The notes under the pieces were generated by a model, which ran no database searches, had not been told where the DNA came from, and saw only the letters and a program-made list of their open reading frames with translations. This document shows, in pieces, positions 12,031 through 22,870 of a stretch of 64,000 nucleotides of DNA (its first letter is position 1; the number at the start of each line of letters is the position of its first letter). Position numbers and translations under genes: made by a program. This stretch comes from Panagrolaimus kolymaensis. Its lineage: Eukaryota; Nematoda; Chromadorea; Rhabditida; Panagrolaimidae. The stretch is from assembly GCA_028622995.1 (NCBI GenBank), contig JAJQJQ010000048.1, positions 1,612,001 to 1,676,000 of the forward strand, given 5' to 3'.

Positions 12031-13525
12031 TTAAAGTTTTTTGTTTTCAAAAATATAAGGTATTTCTTCATAAGTATCCACATTTTCTTTAGATGCCACT
12101 AGCGATTGACTAGTTTCCAAATCAGTTTTATTCTGAGTAGTTTGAGCTTTTCTCTGTTTTGAATACCAATAATAATGATAAACACCAAAGCCAATAGCGA
12201 AAGCAAACAAATGAGTTAAAAATAATAATAAAGCTTTCTTCCAACAAAAAAAACCATTGGAATTTTCATTTTTTGAATTCTCAAGTTTCCATTCTTGATT
12301 GGCGAGAGAAATATTTTTTAATCGTTGAAAATTTCGAAATTCAAAATCTTCGAATTTTGAAATAAATGTTCCATCCAAAATTAATGCTTGTAAATGGCCC
12401 GATAAAGTGCTTATTGCATCACGAATAGAATCAATATTATTTATGGGGTTTCCAGTTAAATTAAGGAATTGTAGCGAACTAAAATTAGCTATGAAAATTG
12501 AGACACAAAAAATCTTGCTTTGTCTTTATTTTATATGTTTTTTTCGTCGTTTAAGAAAGCGGACATTTAAAAAAAGGTAAATCTCCAATAAATAACGAAA
12601 TTGGCTAATTTCCAGTTTTTATTGGGTTTCAAAGACATAAAAAATAAATTCAACCTCAATTTTAGTGGTCTCTAAACGAAATGCTTCGATTTGATTCCAG
12701 CCACGAAAAAAGGAAAATATTTTTAAAAAGAATAATTTTCTTGAAAAATTCTTGGCTTTTATAACGTAAAACTAACTAACTTTAATTCAGCAAAAACATC
12801 ATGATTTAATTTAGAAATATTACAAAAACTTAAATCCAAATATTCCAATCGATTTAAACCATAAAATAATGATCTTGAAATATTCAAATTGTAAATTTCA
12901 CTTAAATCCAGCTTTCTCAAAAATGTTAAATGTTTGAAATTGAAACTTTCAAGCTTCAAATTAAAATTTTTGTTAAGTTTTAGTTCTTCGAGTCGATTAA
13001 AATTTAATCCATTTGAATCAATTTTAGTTAATAAATTTTCGGATAAATCAAGAGATTTTAATCGATTGCATTTTTGAAACATCACCGAATTAATAGTTTT
13101 TAAATTGGTGTTTTTGAAAATCAATTCATTTAAATATGGGCAATTATTATCCAACAAAATACTCAGCTAAAAATAATACTTTTCTTTTTGAGAAAAAATT
13201 AAAAAAATTAATTAATTACGTCTTTTGTATATTCGACATTGCAATCGTTGAAAGTAATCTTTTCAAAAGATTTTCCACCGACAAAAGAAGAAAAAATATT
13301 TCCATCATTTTTTATGCTGCAATTCAGATGTTTATAACTTTCTTTACAAATACACGCTAAAATTTGAGGTTTTAAAAGTTAGAAAAAAAGAAAGCATAAA
13401 ATAATTGGAAACTAACTTGGATGCTCATTTCCAGAATTCCGCTTTATTCTGTGGTTTATTTCTGTTGAACTTACTACTCTAAACTCAAATAAAAATAAAA
13501 TAACAAAATAACAAAAATTCATCAT
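12031..13525 (-). CDS. LRR single-pass membrane protein (intact copy)
   Basis: Four exons: 13417-13525, 13220-13356, 12781-13166 and 12031-12478. They join in frame to 359 residues. The signal peptide starts MMNFCYFVILFLFEF. The N-terminal cap has the CxC pattern (TCICKES...LNCS). LRRs follow (NRLKSLDLSENLL, LRKLDLSEIYNL, LEYLDLSFC, LQFLNLTGNP). Near residue 310 lies a transmembrane helix (LLLFLTHLFAFAIGFGVYHYY), then a 45-residue cytoplasmic tail. LRR ectodomains of this kind bind protein ligands at the cell surface; the ligand is unknown. It faces the truncated copy at 9385-10500 across the family A gene. The two exon B sequences are close enough to suggest a recent inverted duplication. 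Confidence 0.85.
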
Positions 13526-14107
13526 TCTTTTTTTCGTTAATGGTCGCAGAATTGCAACTTTTTATAATTAAAGAAACTAAAAAAAAGATTTTTTTACGTC
13601 AAAGGTGTGTGCGATCATTTTCATTTTTTTTCATCTATCAATTTCTCAATCAATAATTCATTTATCATTTTTTTCCTTTCTGGGTGTCTTTCTTGCACGT
13701 ACCTTTTCTTCATGGTTCAATAAAAAAACTGATATGTTTATTTACTTTCTTTCTTTTCATTTTCTTATTTGTGAAAAAGGAATGATCATAATTTTTGAAA
13801 GAAGAGGTTCGTCTTCTACAGATCTTTTTTTATGTTATTTATTCTTTCCATCCTGGGAATTCAGAAAAATAAAGCATAGAAAACAATGAAAAGAATACAA
13901 TACAAAGCTTTAATCAAGAAATTTAAGATTAAAAAATAAAAATAATTGGGCTTCTAATTATAAATTTTTTTTGTTATTATTTTTTTATTTAATTTTTATT
14001 TTATTGAAAAAAAACTCGAAATAGTTTTTATTATTTGACTTTTTCTTTCGAAAATAAAAAGAAGGAAAATTTATAATTTGTTTAAATAAGCACGCTCAAA
14101 CAATTGA
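13526..14107. other. Intergenic between divergent genes
   Basis: 580 bp between the divergently transcribed LRR gene and the first cysteine-rich gene, presumably with both promoters. A minus-strand TATA-like stretch (TTATAAAAAG) sits near 13560. Otherwise T-rich, with no gene. Confidence 0.45.
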
Positions 14108-14117
14108 TTATAAAAGC
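14108..14117 (+). promoter_or_regulatory. TATA element of shared promoter block
   Basis: TTATAAAAGC lies 82 bp before the ATG of the gene at 14199 and is followed within 20 bp by AAAATTAATTA. The same block occurs upstream of six more secreted genes in the window. Confidence 0.6.
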
Positions 14118-14492
14118 ACTTGAAAATTAATTAGTTTTTTTCATTTTTAAAATCTTTCGTACTATTTTTTGTTTTTACAAATTTGCTAATTTTCAACTAT
14201 GAAATCACAACAACTTCCATTTTGCTTTATTTGGATTACGGTTTTTTGTTGTTTCTGTGTTTTATCCGACAACGCTGATTGCTCAGTAAATGAAATGGAG
14301 GTTAATTTTTTTTCATTAAATTTTTAAAATTTTTGAAAACAACTTGTTATTATTTTAGAAAATCGAAAATTGTTTTAATGATGATTTTTTTGATAAACTT
14401 CATATATCCCCAGGAAATTTTGCACAAATGGGAGATCTCCAAGAAGATCAACCCATATTATTTTGTGAAACATTTCAATCTTTAACTGATTG

Positions 14493-14943
14493 CACACATG
14501 GGCGTATGGGTACCGTCGATTTTCAAAATTTTGCTGCCTATAAATGATCAAAGGGTCCCCCCTTTGGATTTTTTGAAAAAAAAAATTTATAGAAAGCAAC
14601 CATTCATGCCTTAAAAAAATTTATAGAAAGCAACCATTGCTGCCTAAAAAAAATCATAGAAAGCAACCATTGCTGCCTAAAAAAATTTATAGAAAGCAAC
14701 CATTGCTGTCTTAAAAAAATTAATAATTAAAAAATAGTTGGTAATTTTACTTGTTAACTTTCCTTTTCTTTCTTTCCTCTTTTTTCCCATCTTTTCTAAC
14801 TTTTTTCTTTTTTTTTTTACCTTTTTTCCTCTATTTTTTATTTTTTTCTCTTTTTGCTTGCTGCCTATCTCCAAAATCTCATGCTGCCTGCTGCCTATAG
14901 GCTACCTGAAAAGGTACCCAAAGGTACCCAATGCCCATGTGTG
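14493..14943. mobile_element. hAT-like MITE, 451 bp
   Basis: The ends are inverted: CACACATGGGC and, 8 bases in, GGGTACC on the left; the same, with two or three mismatches, on the right (about 21 bp). Flanking 8-bp direct repeats ACTGATTG at 14485-14492 and 14944-14951 are the target-site duplication. An 8-bp duplication is the hAT hallmark, though the terminal CACAC is not the usual YARNG. No transposase ORF. The inside holds a short tandem array and several GCTGCCT motifs. Confidence 0.85.
14585..14718 (+). repeat. Tandem array, about 34 bp x 4, inside the MITE
   Basis: Four units built on TTTATAGAAAGCAACCATT followed by GCTGCCT and an A-run. Units differ by one to three bases (CATGCC, GCTGTC variants). 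Confidence 0.85.
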
Positions 14944-15291
14944 ACTGATTGTATTGGCCAAGATATTATCCAAAATTGCTTTAACAAAGAAGATTTTATG
15001 AAAATTTCATTCGTAAATAATAATCTTAATACTGCTCGACTTTTTGTTACATACTATCTCATGGAAAATGACTTTTGTGATAAAACGAACAAATGTAAAT
15101 TTTTATTGCTTTTTAAACCAAAATTTAAAATATTATATTACGTTAATTCTTTATAGTCTATTTACACAGCAAATGTTATTTTTCTCAAGATGATGTAAAT
15201 GAATGCATCAATGCTATTGGAGCAACTTCAGATCCTTGTGAATTAGAAGAAAAAACATCTGATTGCAAGGCCAAAGCTCTAGGTAAAAAAT

Positions 15292-16368
15292 GGGTCTGGG
15301 TATTTCGAGGCAAAGCAATCAAAAAGGCAGGCAGGGTATTTCAAGGCAAAGCAGGGTATTTCGAGGCGAAGCATGGTATTTCGAGGCAACGCAGGGTAAA
15401 TCAAGGCAAGCATGGTAAATCGAGGCAAAGCAGGGTATTTCGAGGCAATTAAAAAAGCAACGGCTATAAAGCGCTGACTAATTTTATTACTCTTTCTGGT
15501 GCATTACATTTATCGAGATTTCGAAATACTTAAAAACCAAATTCTTCTTCCTATTTCCTCATTCCAATCATTCATATATAGATAAAGCCATTAAAGACTT
15601 CAAAACCAAAAATTATTTTATAGCAATAGATTTTCATCCATGCTTGAAGTTTCAATCAACTTCTTTTTGCCTATCAAAGGCTATAACAAAATTTCTTTCT
15701 AAGTTTTGTTAATGAAACCCGGCAAGATTCATTTCCAAATTACTTCGATAGAAAATATGTTAAACATTAAAAAATCAAATCAAAGCTTTTATTTTGATTA
15801 TAAGAGGAAGGAAAAGGTGAATTGAATTTTTCTGACAGACAACTTAAGAAATGCAAATTTTGAACTGAAAATTTACTTTTCTTTTGTTGTTTGTCAGAAA
15901 AATTCAATTCACCTTTTCTTTCCTCTAGCAAGTAATTTAAAAGATTTGATTTGGTTTTCTAATGTAAAACATTTTATTGTCGAATATGTTGAAGCTTTAG
16001 GTTCCGGCAAAACCTTAAAGTTTTGACATTCGAGAAATTTCAATAAATGTTATTGAAGCCTTTGATAGGCAAAAAGAAGTTGATTGAAACTTCAAGCATG
16101 GATGAAAATCTATTGCTATAAAATAATTTTTGGTTTTGAAGTCTTTAATGGCTTTATCTATATATGAATGATTGGAATGAGGAAATAGGAAGAAGAATTT
16201 GGTTTTTAAGTATTTCGAAATCTCGATAAATGTAATGCACCAGAAAGAGTAATAAAATTAGTCAGCGCTTTATAGCCGTTGCTTTTTTAATTGCCTCGAA
16301 ATACCCTGCTTTGCCTCGATTTACCATGCCTGCCTTTTTGATTGTTTTGCCTCGAAATACCCAGACCC
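15292..16368. mobile_element. Foldback element with long inverted repeats, MULE-like, 1,077 bp
   Basis: It begins GGGTCTGGGTATTTCGAGGC and ends with the exact complement. The flanking 9-bp repeats GTAAAAAAT (15283-15291 and 16369-16377) fit a Mutator-type duplication. The arms run about 15292-15682 and 16057-16368 and are nearly identical. A second, inner hairpin of about 33 bp lies at 15808-15927. No ORF for a transposase. The left arm is longer by about 100 bp because of a tandem expansion. Confidence 0.85.
15333..15445 (+). repeat. Tandem repeat of about 20 bp in the left arm of the foldback element
   Basis: Units of GGTATTTCGAGGCAAAGCA with variants (GGTAAATCAAGGCAAGCAT). The right arm keeps only two of them, so the array expanded, or contracted on one side, after the arms formed. 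Confidence 0.8.
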
Positions 16369-16595
16369 GTAAAAAATGTGGTTATGAATTTGGATGTTTT
16401 ATGAAAAAATATGGTCGATATGACATTTGTATATCGGAAACCGTTTGTTCATATTGCAATAATTTAGCCGGAGATAACAATCCAATCGAAGGAGTTAGTT
16501 GTAATGATATTTCGTCGCCATCAAATTCGAGTTTCTTCAGTTTTTCTTTACTTTTCCTCATTTGCTTATTTTCTTTTTATTCCTATATTGTGTGA

Positions 16596-16926
16596 AAATG
16601 TCTTTTACTCTTCTTATTTCCATGATTTTCTTATATTTTTGCTTTAATTAAAAACAATTTATTTTAATATATATTTTTTGTCAAGCCTGCTTCTATAAAA
16701 TTTATCCTAAAAAATCTTGGGTTTGCGGATCAAACTTATAAGTGAAAACCACGAAAAAAGAAATTTCGTATGTATTTGCGAGAATTTATTTTAATATTTA
16801 AAACAAACACAACCTTAAAATATAAGTGCAGAGAAACTAATTTTTTATTCATCTAAATTTTTTAAAATTAAAGTATAGACAAATCGAAGCCATAATAAAC
16901 AAACATCAAAAAAGGGTTTAAAGAGT
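16596..16926. other. Intergenic between convergent cysteine-rich genes
   Basis: 330 bp with the 3' ends of both genes. Nothing else seen. Confidence 0.45.
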
Positions 16927-17900
16927 TCATAAATAAATGAAGTAAAGGCAGAGGATAAAAGCATGCGATAAACTAAAAACAATTTGATTTGAATAGGATG
17001 AAGAAGATAAAGGCGATGAAGATGATGGCAAAGAGCAAATACTATCAATTGGATTATTACTTGCTGATAACGAATGACAATATGAACATGAACCTTCTTT
17101 TAAGCAGTTATCGTATCTCGAGACTTTTCTCAAAAAACAATCAAATTCAATTCCACAAATCATTCCAGCATAATTTGCTAAGCAATCGATTTTGGCTTCG
17201 CTTCGTTCGCAACTGGTTAAACCTGGTGAGCTTACTTTGTGGCAACTATCAGATTCACCTTGGGTAAGACCATTATCGCATTTTCTTAAGTAAACTAAAA
17301 AAATAATATAATTAATTTGAAGTATGTATGTACTGTAGCATTTTAAAATTTATTTTGGTTATGTCTAAATTCATAGGAAATCGTTCCTAAGCAATAATGA
17401 AAAAGGTTTTATGCGTTTTTGCATGTCACAACGCTTGCAAAGAAGTTAGGCGAAAAGTATCAATTCATCTTTAAAAAAGCCCTACATTTAAACTCTTGAT
17501 TGCACATAATTTGAGATTTGAGGTAACTGGTGACATATATTTGGGCGTATTCAGGGTTATTTGTAAACATCATAAAATTTTCGACATCAAAACATTTATG
17601 GATAATGGCATCACCAACACAAACACTCAAATCATTGGTAGCGCGGCACAAAATTGATGGATTCGTTCCCGGGATCACTAATAGTTTATTTGGATCTTTA
17701 GTAATGTTAAATTTTTTGAAAAGGTTGACATCATAGCAATCTTCAATGATCTAAAAATACATATCGAATAAAAATGGTTTTTTAATCAAAATTTTTTTTA
17801 CTTTTCTTTCACCATCCGAACAAAGAGCCTTAATTTGGGCTACCAAGCAGCAGCAAAATATCATAATCCAAATAAAGGAAAACAGAAGGTTTAATTTCAT
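16927..17900 (-). CDS. Secreted cysteine-rich protein, probably GPI-anchored
   Basis: Exons 17802-17900, 17486-17750 and 16927-17294 join to 243 residues. Signal peptide MKLNLLFSFIWIMIFCCC. The central part has pairs of Cys typical of the family (DCYDVN, SVCVGDAIIHKCF, the intron-spanning FKC/FYLRKC). The C-terminal part has CERSEAKIDCLA, ICGIEFDCFLRKVSRYDNC and CSYCHSLSASNNPID. A Ser run and a hydrophobic tail (IVFSLSHAFILCLYFIYL) suggest a GPI-attachment signal. Exon phases are identical to the three other copies. Function unknown; the fold would be held by disulphides outside the cell. Confidence 0.82.
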
Positions 17901-17989
17901 TTTTGAAAAAAACAATAATTTCCGAAAACAAAAAAAGCAACAAAGAAAATCTTTTCTTTGTTATAAATAAAACTGATTAATTTTCTAAG

Positions 17990-17999
17990 GCTTTTATAA
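17990..17999 (-). promoter_or_regulatory. TATA element of shared promoter block
   Basis: TTATAAAAGC on the minus strand, 90 bp upstream of the ATG at 17900, followed by AAAATTAATCAG as in the other copies. Confidence 0.6.
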
Positions 18000-18249
18000 T
18001 CAGCTGATGAGACACGCTTTTTCTCGAAATAAATGATTGTGTTTTTTCAAATTTGAAAAAACAAAGCAACAACAAAAAAGTGTGTTTCGTTTCTACAAAA
18101 AACAATACAAAAAATATATCAAAACACTTTTCTAATGTTGCAAATTACAAAACAAGTTTGAAAGATTTTTTGTTTTTTTAAATTAAATTAATAAATGCAG
18201 TTAATTTTTTATGACTTATATTTTAAAAAATTTAAAGAGCATAAAATTT

Positions 18250-19404
18250 TTATAATCTACGTCCGAGTATCCAATTCTGTTGTCGATCTTTCAAGCATTG
18301 GGAATAAACAATTAAAAAAACAATTAAACCAGAAATAAAGCCTAAAAACACTACAATAAAATATGACAAATTCCATGCAAATTTTATTTTAAAGAATCCA
18401 ATTTCTTCCATTTCAATTTTAGGAACAGCAACTTTTGCTTTTGTAACACCTTTTTGGATGGCAAATGAAATATTTTTTAGTCGCAAGAAGCTTGGGATTT
18501 TTAAATTATTGATATTGGTAATAAAAGTATCATCAATGATTAATGTTTCCAGCGTTTCTCTTAAATAATTAATTTCTTCTGGAATGTTTACCAAAGGATT
18601 ACCGGTGAGATTCAAAACTTTTAGGGATCTAAAAATTTCAAATTTTAGTCAAAAATCTTTTAAGTTTTATTTATGTCTTACCGAAGATTTGAAAAAACAC
18701 CGGTTTCAATATGGCTGATATTACAATACGAAAGATCTAAATGTTCCAATAAATGTAAGTTTGCGAACATTTCTCTTGAAATATTTAAATTTTGAATATT
18801 GTTTAAATATAGATATTTCAAATTGAATAGATTTTTGAGCCCATACGGTTTAATTTTTAACTTTTTGTTTCCAGATAAGTTTAATTCATTTAATGAATAG
18901 ATGCTTAGAGCATTTTCTTGAATTTTGCGTATGGAGTTCATTGATAAATCAAGCTTCATCAAATTTCTGCATTTATTGAACATAATTGCATTTATTGTTT
19001 CCAAATTGGTGTTTTGAATTTCTAATTTGATAAGATCTGGACATTTCGTTTCCATGAAATATGCAAACTAAAAAATAAAAGTTAAAAAATTTTTTTTATG
19101 AAACTTCTAACATGGCTAATACATTCCAAATTACATGATTTAAATTTGGCTGCTTGATACATTTGAGATTCTTTAATGAATTGTTTAAATTCATTTCCAC
19201 CGCTCGAGTCACAATCAAGGTTCAATTGTGTATTACTGCACAAACATGCTAAAAAAAGCGAAAATTACTCAAAGAATGTAATCAAAAATTAAACTTACGA
19301 AGCTCTTTTACAATATAACACGGCTCTCCTTCTTCATTGGATCCATTTAAAACACCATCTGCACTAGTTACAAAAAGAGCGAAAAATAACAAATATTTCA
19401 TCAT
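18250..19404 (-). CDS. LRR single-pass membrane protein (diverged copy)
   Basis: Exons 19299-19404, 19112-19248, 18682-19067 and 18250-18628 join to 335 residues. Exons A and B have exactly the same lengths (137 and 386 bp) as in the 12031 gene, which confirms the model. Signal peptide MKYLLFFALFVTSADG (second Met of an ATGATG). Cap with CLCSN...LDC and KSCNLEC. LRRs NLMKLDLSMNSI, LNELNLSGN, LEHLDLSYC and LKVLNLTGNP. Transmembrane helix YFIVVFLGFISGLIVFLIVY, then only about 20 cytoplasmic residues, much shorter than in the 12031 copy. Confidence 0.85.
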
Positions 19405-20415
19405 AATAATCTTTTTTTTCCTAAAATTTTTTTATTTATTTTTCAATAACCTTTTTAAAATAAAAACCTTAAAATCAAGCATTAAACACGAACGAATATT
19501 TAAAAAAAAGTTAATGTAAATAAGTGGATAGAAAGAAAAAAAGATTAATTGAAAAAATCAAAATTGAGACATTTTTCTATAATAAAACTAACAACAGAAT
19601 GTCTTTGTACATCAAAAATTTTTTTATCAAAGTATGACCTCAAAATGTAGCACTAAACTAAATATTTCGAGAATTTCAGTATTCAAAAGCAGTACAAAAA
19701 TAATCCATAAAAGTTTTTATTTCTTCCATTTTGCAATTCATAAACAAGCAATGAATTCTTGGAAACTCGTTGATATTTAATTTCACCAATGTTAAAACAT
19801 TATTGTTGTGAAGAACTTCAGCAACAAGGTAACTAAATCATTTTATAGAAATATATGAATCTACAATTCCCATCCATTCCAATCTAAAGTGAAAGAGACA
19901 GCTAAAATTTGGTGCTTTTATATTACTTTTTCAGCCCACAATACATTTTAAATATGTTTTATTTCCGTTCCAGATATGTTTATTTTTGTTTAAAAATTAC
20001 ACAGGTGTTCATAAAAAAAACATACGAAAACTTGTAACGGGTTTTTTTCGGTTCCGATGAAAAAATTGCACCCGCAAAAAGGGTGTCTTTTTCTTCTTCA
20101 TTTTTCTTGTATCTGTTTCAAACATGTTTCTTTTATTAAGAAAACAAGTAACACCATGTTAACACGAACGAAAACAAACCACTTTTTTTGCGTTCCAGAA
20201 GTTAATTTGTGATAAATCAAAACAAACATAGATTTATTTATTTTTATATTTTAAAATAAAATGCGAAAATAAATTACGATTATACAATAAAATATATTTA
20301 TTTATAAATTATTTTTTTACTTATTTAAACCGTTTAAAAATAAAAGTTATAATTACACATTTTTCTTTTCAATTAAAAGCATGAAAATATTTAGAGTTAA
20401 AAGCACAATTAAAAT
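19405..20415. other. Intergenic, no gene seen
   Basis: 1 kb of AT-rich DNA between the LRR gene and the third cysteine-rich gene. No codon-like ORF, no repeat ends. Confidence 0.45.
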
Positions 20416-21324
20416 TTAGTAAAAGCAAGTATAAAAAAGACATAGGAAAAAGAGGAAAAATTGGGAGATAGCTAAGACATTCATTGAAGAATTCGATGAA
20501 AATAAATCATCACAAACTTTGTCGATTGGATTGCTATTAGCAGCCAAGGTATTACAATAGGGACATGAATTAAAAAGAGCACAAAGTTCATATCGGCCTA
20601 ATTTTTGGAAAAAACATTCATATTGAATTCCGCAAGTTTTTCGAGCAAGATTCGCTTCACAATCAGCCATTTTTTCACTAAATTCACAAGTTATTTCAGT
20701 TGGTAAAGTAATATTTGTGCATTCGTTAACTGTGGGTAAATCACAACGTGGCAATGATGAAACTAAAAATGTGTTGTATTGTATTTTTTGTTAATAATTA
20801 ATTGGCTAGAATTAAACGAATGGCCCAAAAAATTAGAAAAAGAAGCAAATGCTTGAGTTGGCTGCACACTTTAGAAAGCGAAACCGCTTACTTTTGTCTC
20901 CACACCGATAATTAGTTTCAAGATAATATGTAACAAAAAGTCGAGCGGTTTCAAGATTATTTCCAACGAAAGAAACTTTTGAAAAATCTTCTTTGTTAAA
21001 GCATTTTTGAATAATGGGATCTCCAATACAACTCGTTAAAGTTCGAAATGTATCACAGAATGTCGTGGGATAAATAAAGGTGAAATTATGGAAGGAATCT
21101 GGAGTTTTGGAAATATTGTATTTTACAAAAATATTAGCATCAAAGCAGTTTTCGATAATCTAAAAAAGAGAAAATTAAGAATATAGAAAGAAAATTAAAA
21201 AAATCCTATCAAAAAAATTTACCATTGTTTCATTTACTGAACAATCAGCATTGGCGGATAAAACAAAGAAACAGCAAAAGACCGTAATCCAAATAAAGCA
21301 AAATGGAAGTTGTTGTGATTTCAT
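20416..21324 (-). CDS. Secreted cysteine-rich protein, probably GPI-anchored
   Basis: Exons 21223-21324, 20892-21159 and 20416-20762 join to 238 residues. Signal peptide MKSQQLPFCFIWITVFCC. The motifs SCIGDPIIQKCFNKEDF, NNLETARLFVTYYLE, DCEANLARKTCGIQYEC and CPYCNTLAANSNPID are shared with the copies at 14199 and 25065. The end is SSNSS followed by a hydrophobic tail, fitting a GPI signal. It is the closest relative of the transposon-broken gene at 14199, so that gene's break is functionally recent. Confidence 0.84.
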
Positions 21325-21434
21325 TGTTTTACGAAGCAACAATACTTTCAAAAACCAAAAAACAAAAGAAACTACGGAAACAAAGAAAAAACTTTTCTTA
21401 GAAATAAAACAAGAAAAATGATTAATTTGAAAAC

Positions 21435-21444
21435 GCTTTTATAA
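21435..21444 (-). promoter_or_regulatory. TATA element of shared promoter block
   Basis: TTATAAAAGC then GTTTTCAAATTAATCA on the minus strand, 111 bp before the ATG at 21324. Confidence 0.6.
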
Positions 21445-21991
21445 GAAACGAATGAAGCACGCTTTTTCTAAAAAAAAGTGATTGTACATGTTTTATTTCA
21501 CTTTGAAACAACACAACAAAATATCACTCAAAATAATTTTTTCTTCAAAAAATAAAAAATTGAAACATCAAAACAGTTTTCAAAATTAAAAACAACTTTG
21601 AAAGGTTATAGTTTTTTCTTTTAATTTTAACATTTAAAAAGTTTGCTCATAAAGACTTTGTTTTTTCTTTTTGCCTGAATTTTTTATATTAAATGATATC
21701 ATACACAAAATAGGCACAAAAAAGTAGTTTGAAATTACACAAACAAACAATCAAATTTCTCGGTTTTAAAATTTATTTTTATTCTTGCTAATTTTTGCTT
21801 TTCCAACACAAAACTTTATAGCTAATGTCTATTTTATTAACATAAAAAACTTTTCTCCAAGTTACATTTTCCAATAAATAAATGACAAATAAAAAAAATT
21901 AGAATTTAGTGGTTGTATTTTATTATGGTAAATCAGTAAATTTATAAATTGTGTATAGAAAAAGTTGAGTCGAAAAAAGTTTTAGTTGATT
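21445..21991. other. Intergenic, no gene seen
   Basis: AT-rich spacer upstream of the 20416 gene and downstream of the module gene at 21992. Nothing recognised. Confidence 0.45.
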
Positions 21992-22744
21992 TCATGAACA
22001 TAATGGAACTGCAGCCAATGCTGAACAGTTTCCACAACCAATTTTTGATACTGTGAAATATATTTCGGCGCCCAAAGATCTAAGGTGCATATTGGTAAAA
22101 TCAACGTATTGCACTCTTGGATTAAGTTGATCACCAGTAACAATGTGAGTCAATGGAGTGTAAGTAGGATTGAACGCTTTCATGTAGCAACTACCAAAGC
22201 TACGATGAGAAAAAAGATAAAGTTTATGTGTTGGTGATAATGGTGGAAACTGGTAACAATTATTTTTAATATCGCAGACACACATATCTTGACAAACACC
22301 TTTAACATATTCCCTGTAATTAAAAGGTAAAAAATAAAATGGTCTAAAAACTTTTTCCTTTAAAAATAAAAGACTTGCATATCGTTGAAAACCATAAATG
22401 TAACATTATGGTTCGATTGGTATGGATAAAAATAATCGGTACCATAAGAACGCGAGCATGAGCCTAAGAAAATTAAAAAGAAATCAAACAACAAATGAAA
22501 GTCATAAAGCTTTTATTTTTAAAAAATTACCGTTTGCTTCTTTCATAATAATTCCACCGTTTGAAATGGAATCATTTGGAATGTAAACAGCAGCTGTGCC
22601 AGAAGGTTGATTACAACATGGCTGAACCGTCGTGGTGTGATATATAGTTGTTGTTGTTGTTGCGGAGGAATCAAAAGTTGTGGTTGAAGCTACTTTGATT
22701 GAAATAAAGCAACAGTAACAAAAAATTATGAACATTAATTTCAT
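21992..22744 (-). CDS. Secreted single-module 'CCNQP' cysteine-rich protein
   Basis: Exons 22531-22744, 22379-22463 and 21992-22313 join to 206 residues. Signal peptide MKLMFIIFCYCCFISIKVAS, a Thr-rich stretch, then the module: PCCNQPSGTAAVYIPNDSI, an 85-bp exon starting with SCSRS and rich in Tyr, then MCVCDIKNNCYQF, CYMKAFNPTYTPL and a C-terminal GCGNCSALAAVPLC. The second intron starts with GC (GCAAGT). The 85-bp exon length and phase are the same in every other copy, which supports a GC-AG intron. The family is not one I recognise; secreted and disulphide-rich. Confidence 0.8.
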
Positions 22745-22860
22745 TTCTATTTTTAAAGCTGCTGCTACGTCTCACAATAAAAAAAAACGAAAAAAAGTAG
22801 CTTTTCTACGAATAAAAAAAGTCTTTTTATTGTATTGAAAACATGATTAATTTGAAAAAC

Positions 22861-22870
22861 TGTTTTATAA
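22861..22870 (-). promoter_or_regulatory. Variant TATA element of shared promoter block
   Basis: TTATAAAACA then GTTTTTCAAATTAATCATG on the minus strand, 117 bp before the ATG at 22744. The core differs by two bases but the downstream part matches. Confidence 0.5.

Larger units (their letters stand above)
14199..16595 (+). pseudogene. Secreted cysteine-rich protein (GPI-type), broken by two transposons
   Basis: Exons at 14199-14300, 14359-15094 and 15157-16595 match the three-exon copies at 16927, 20416 and 25065. The signal peptide is almost identical to that of the 20416 copy (MKSQQLPFCFIWIT). Exon 2 is split at 14493 by a 451-bp element and exon 3 at 15292 by a 1,077-bp element. Removing each element and one target-site copy leaves 732 bp, an open frame of 243 residues, the same length as the copy at 16927. 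The C-terminus carries CGYEFGCFMKKYGRYDIC, CSYCNNLAGDNNPI, a Ser-rich stretch and a hydrophobic end, as in GPI-anchored proteins. Neither element leaves a clean splice, so the gene as sequenced should be null. The family is not recognised; a distant T20D4.11/DUF19 relation is possible. Confidence 0.85.

Noticed and set aside
14677..14944. Lys-rich and Phe-rich ORFs inside the MITE
   Set aside because: Homopolymer-rich element interior, no homologue, opposite strands both open.
15333..15445. CRISPR-like array
   Set aside because: The units are contiguous, without unique spacers, and lie in a transposon arm of a eukaryote.
14493..16368. The inserted elements as new introns (introners)
   Set aside because: The possible donors and acceptors at the ends would leave extra bases or bring in a stop. 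Exact excision is not achievable with the visible GT and AG sites.
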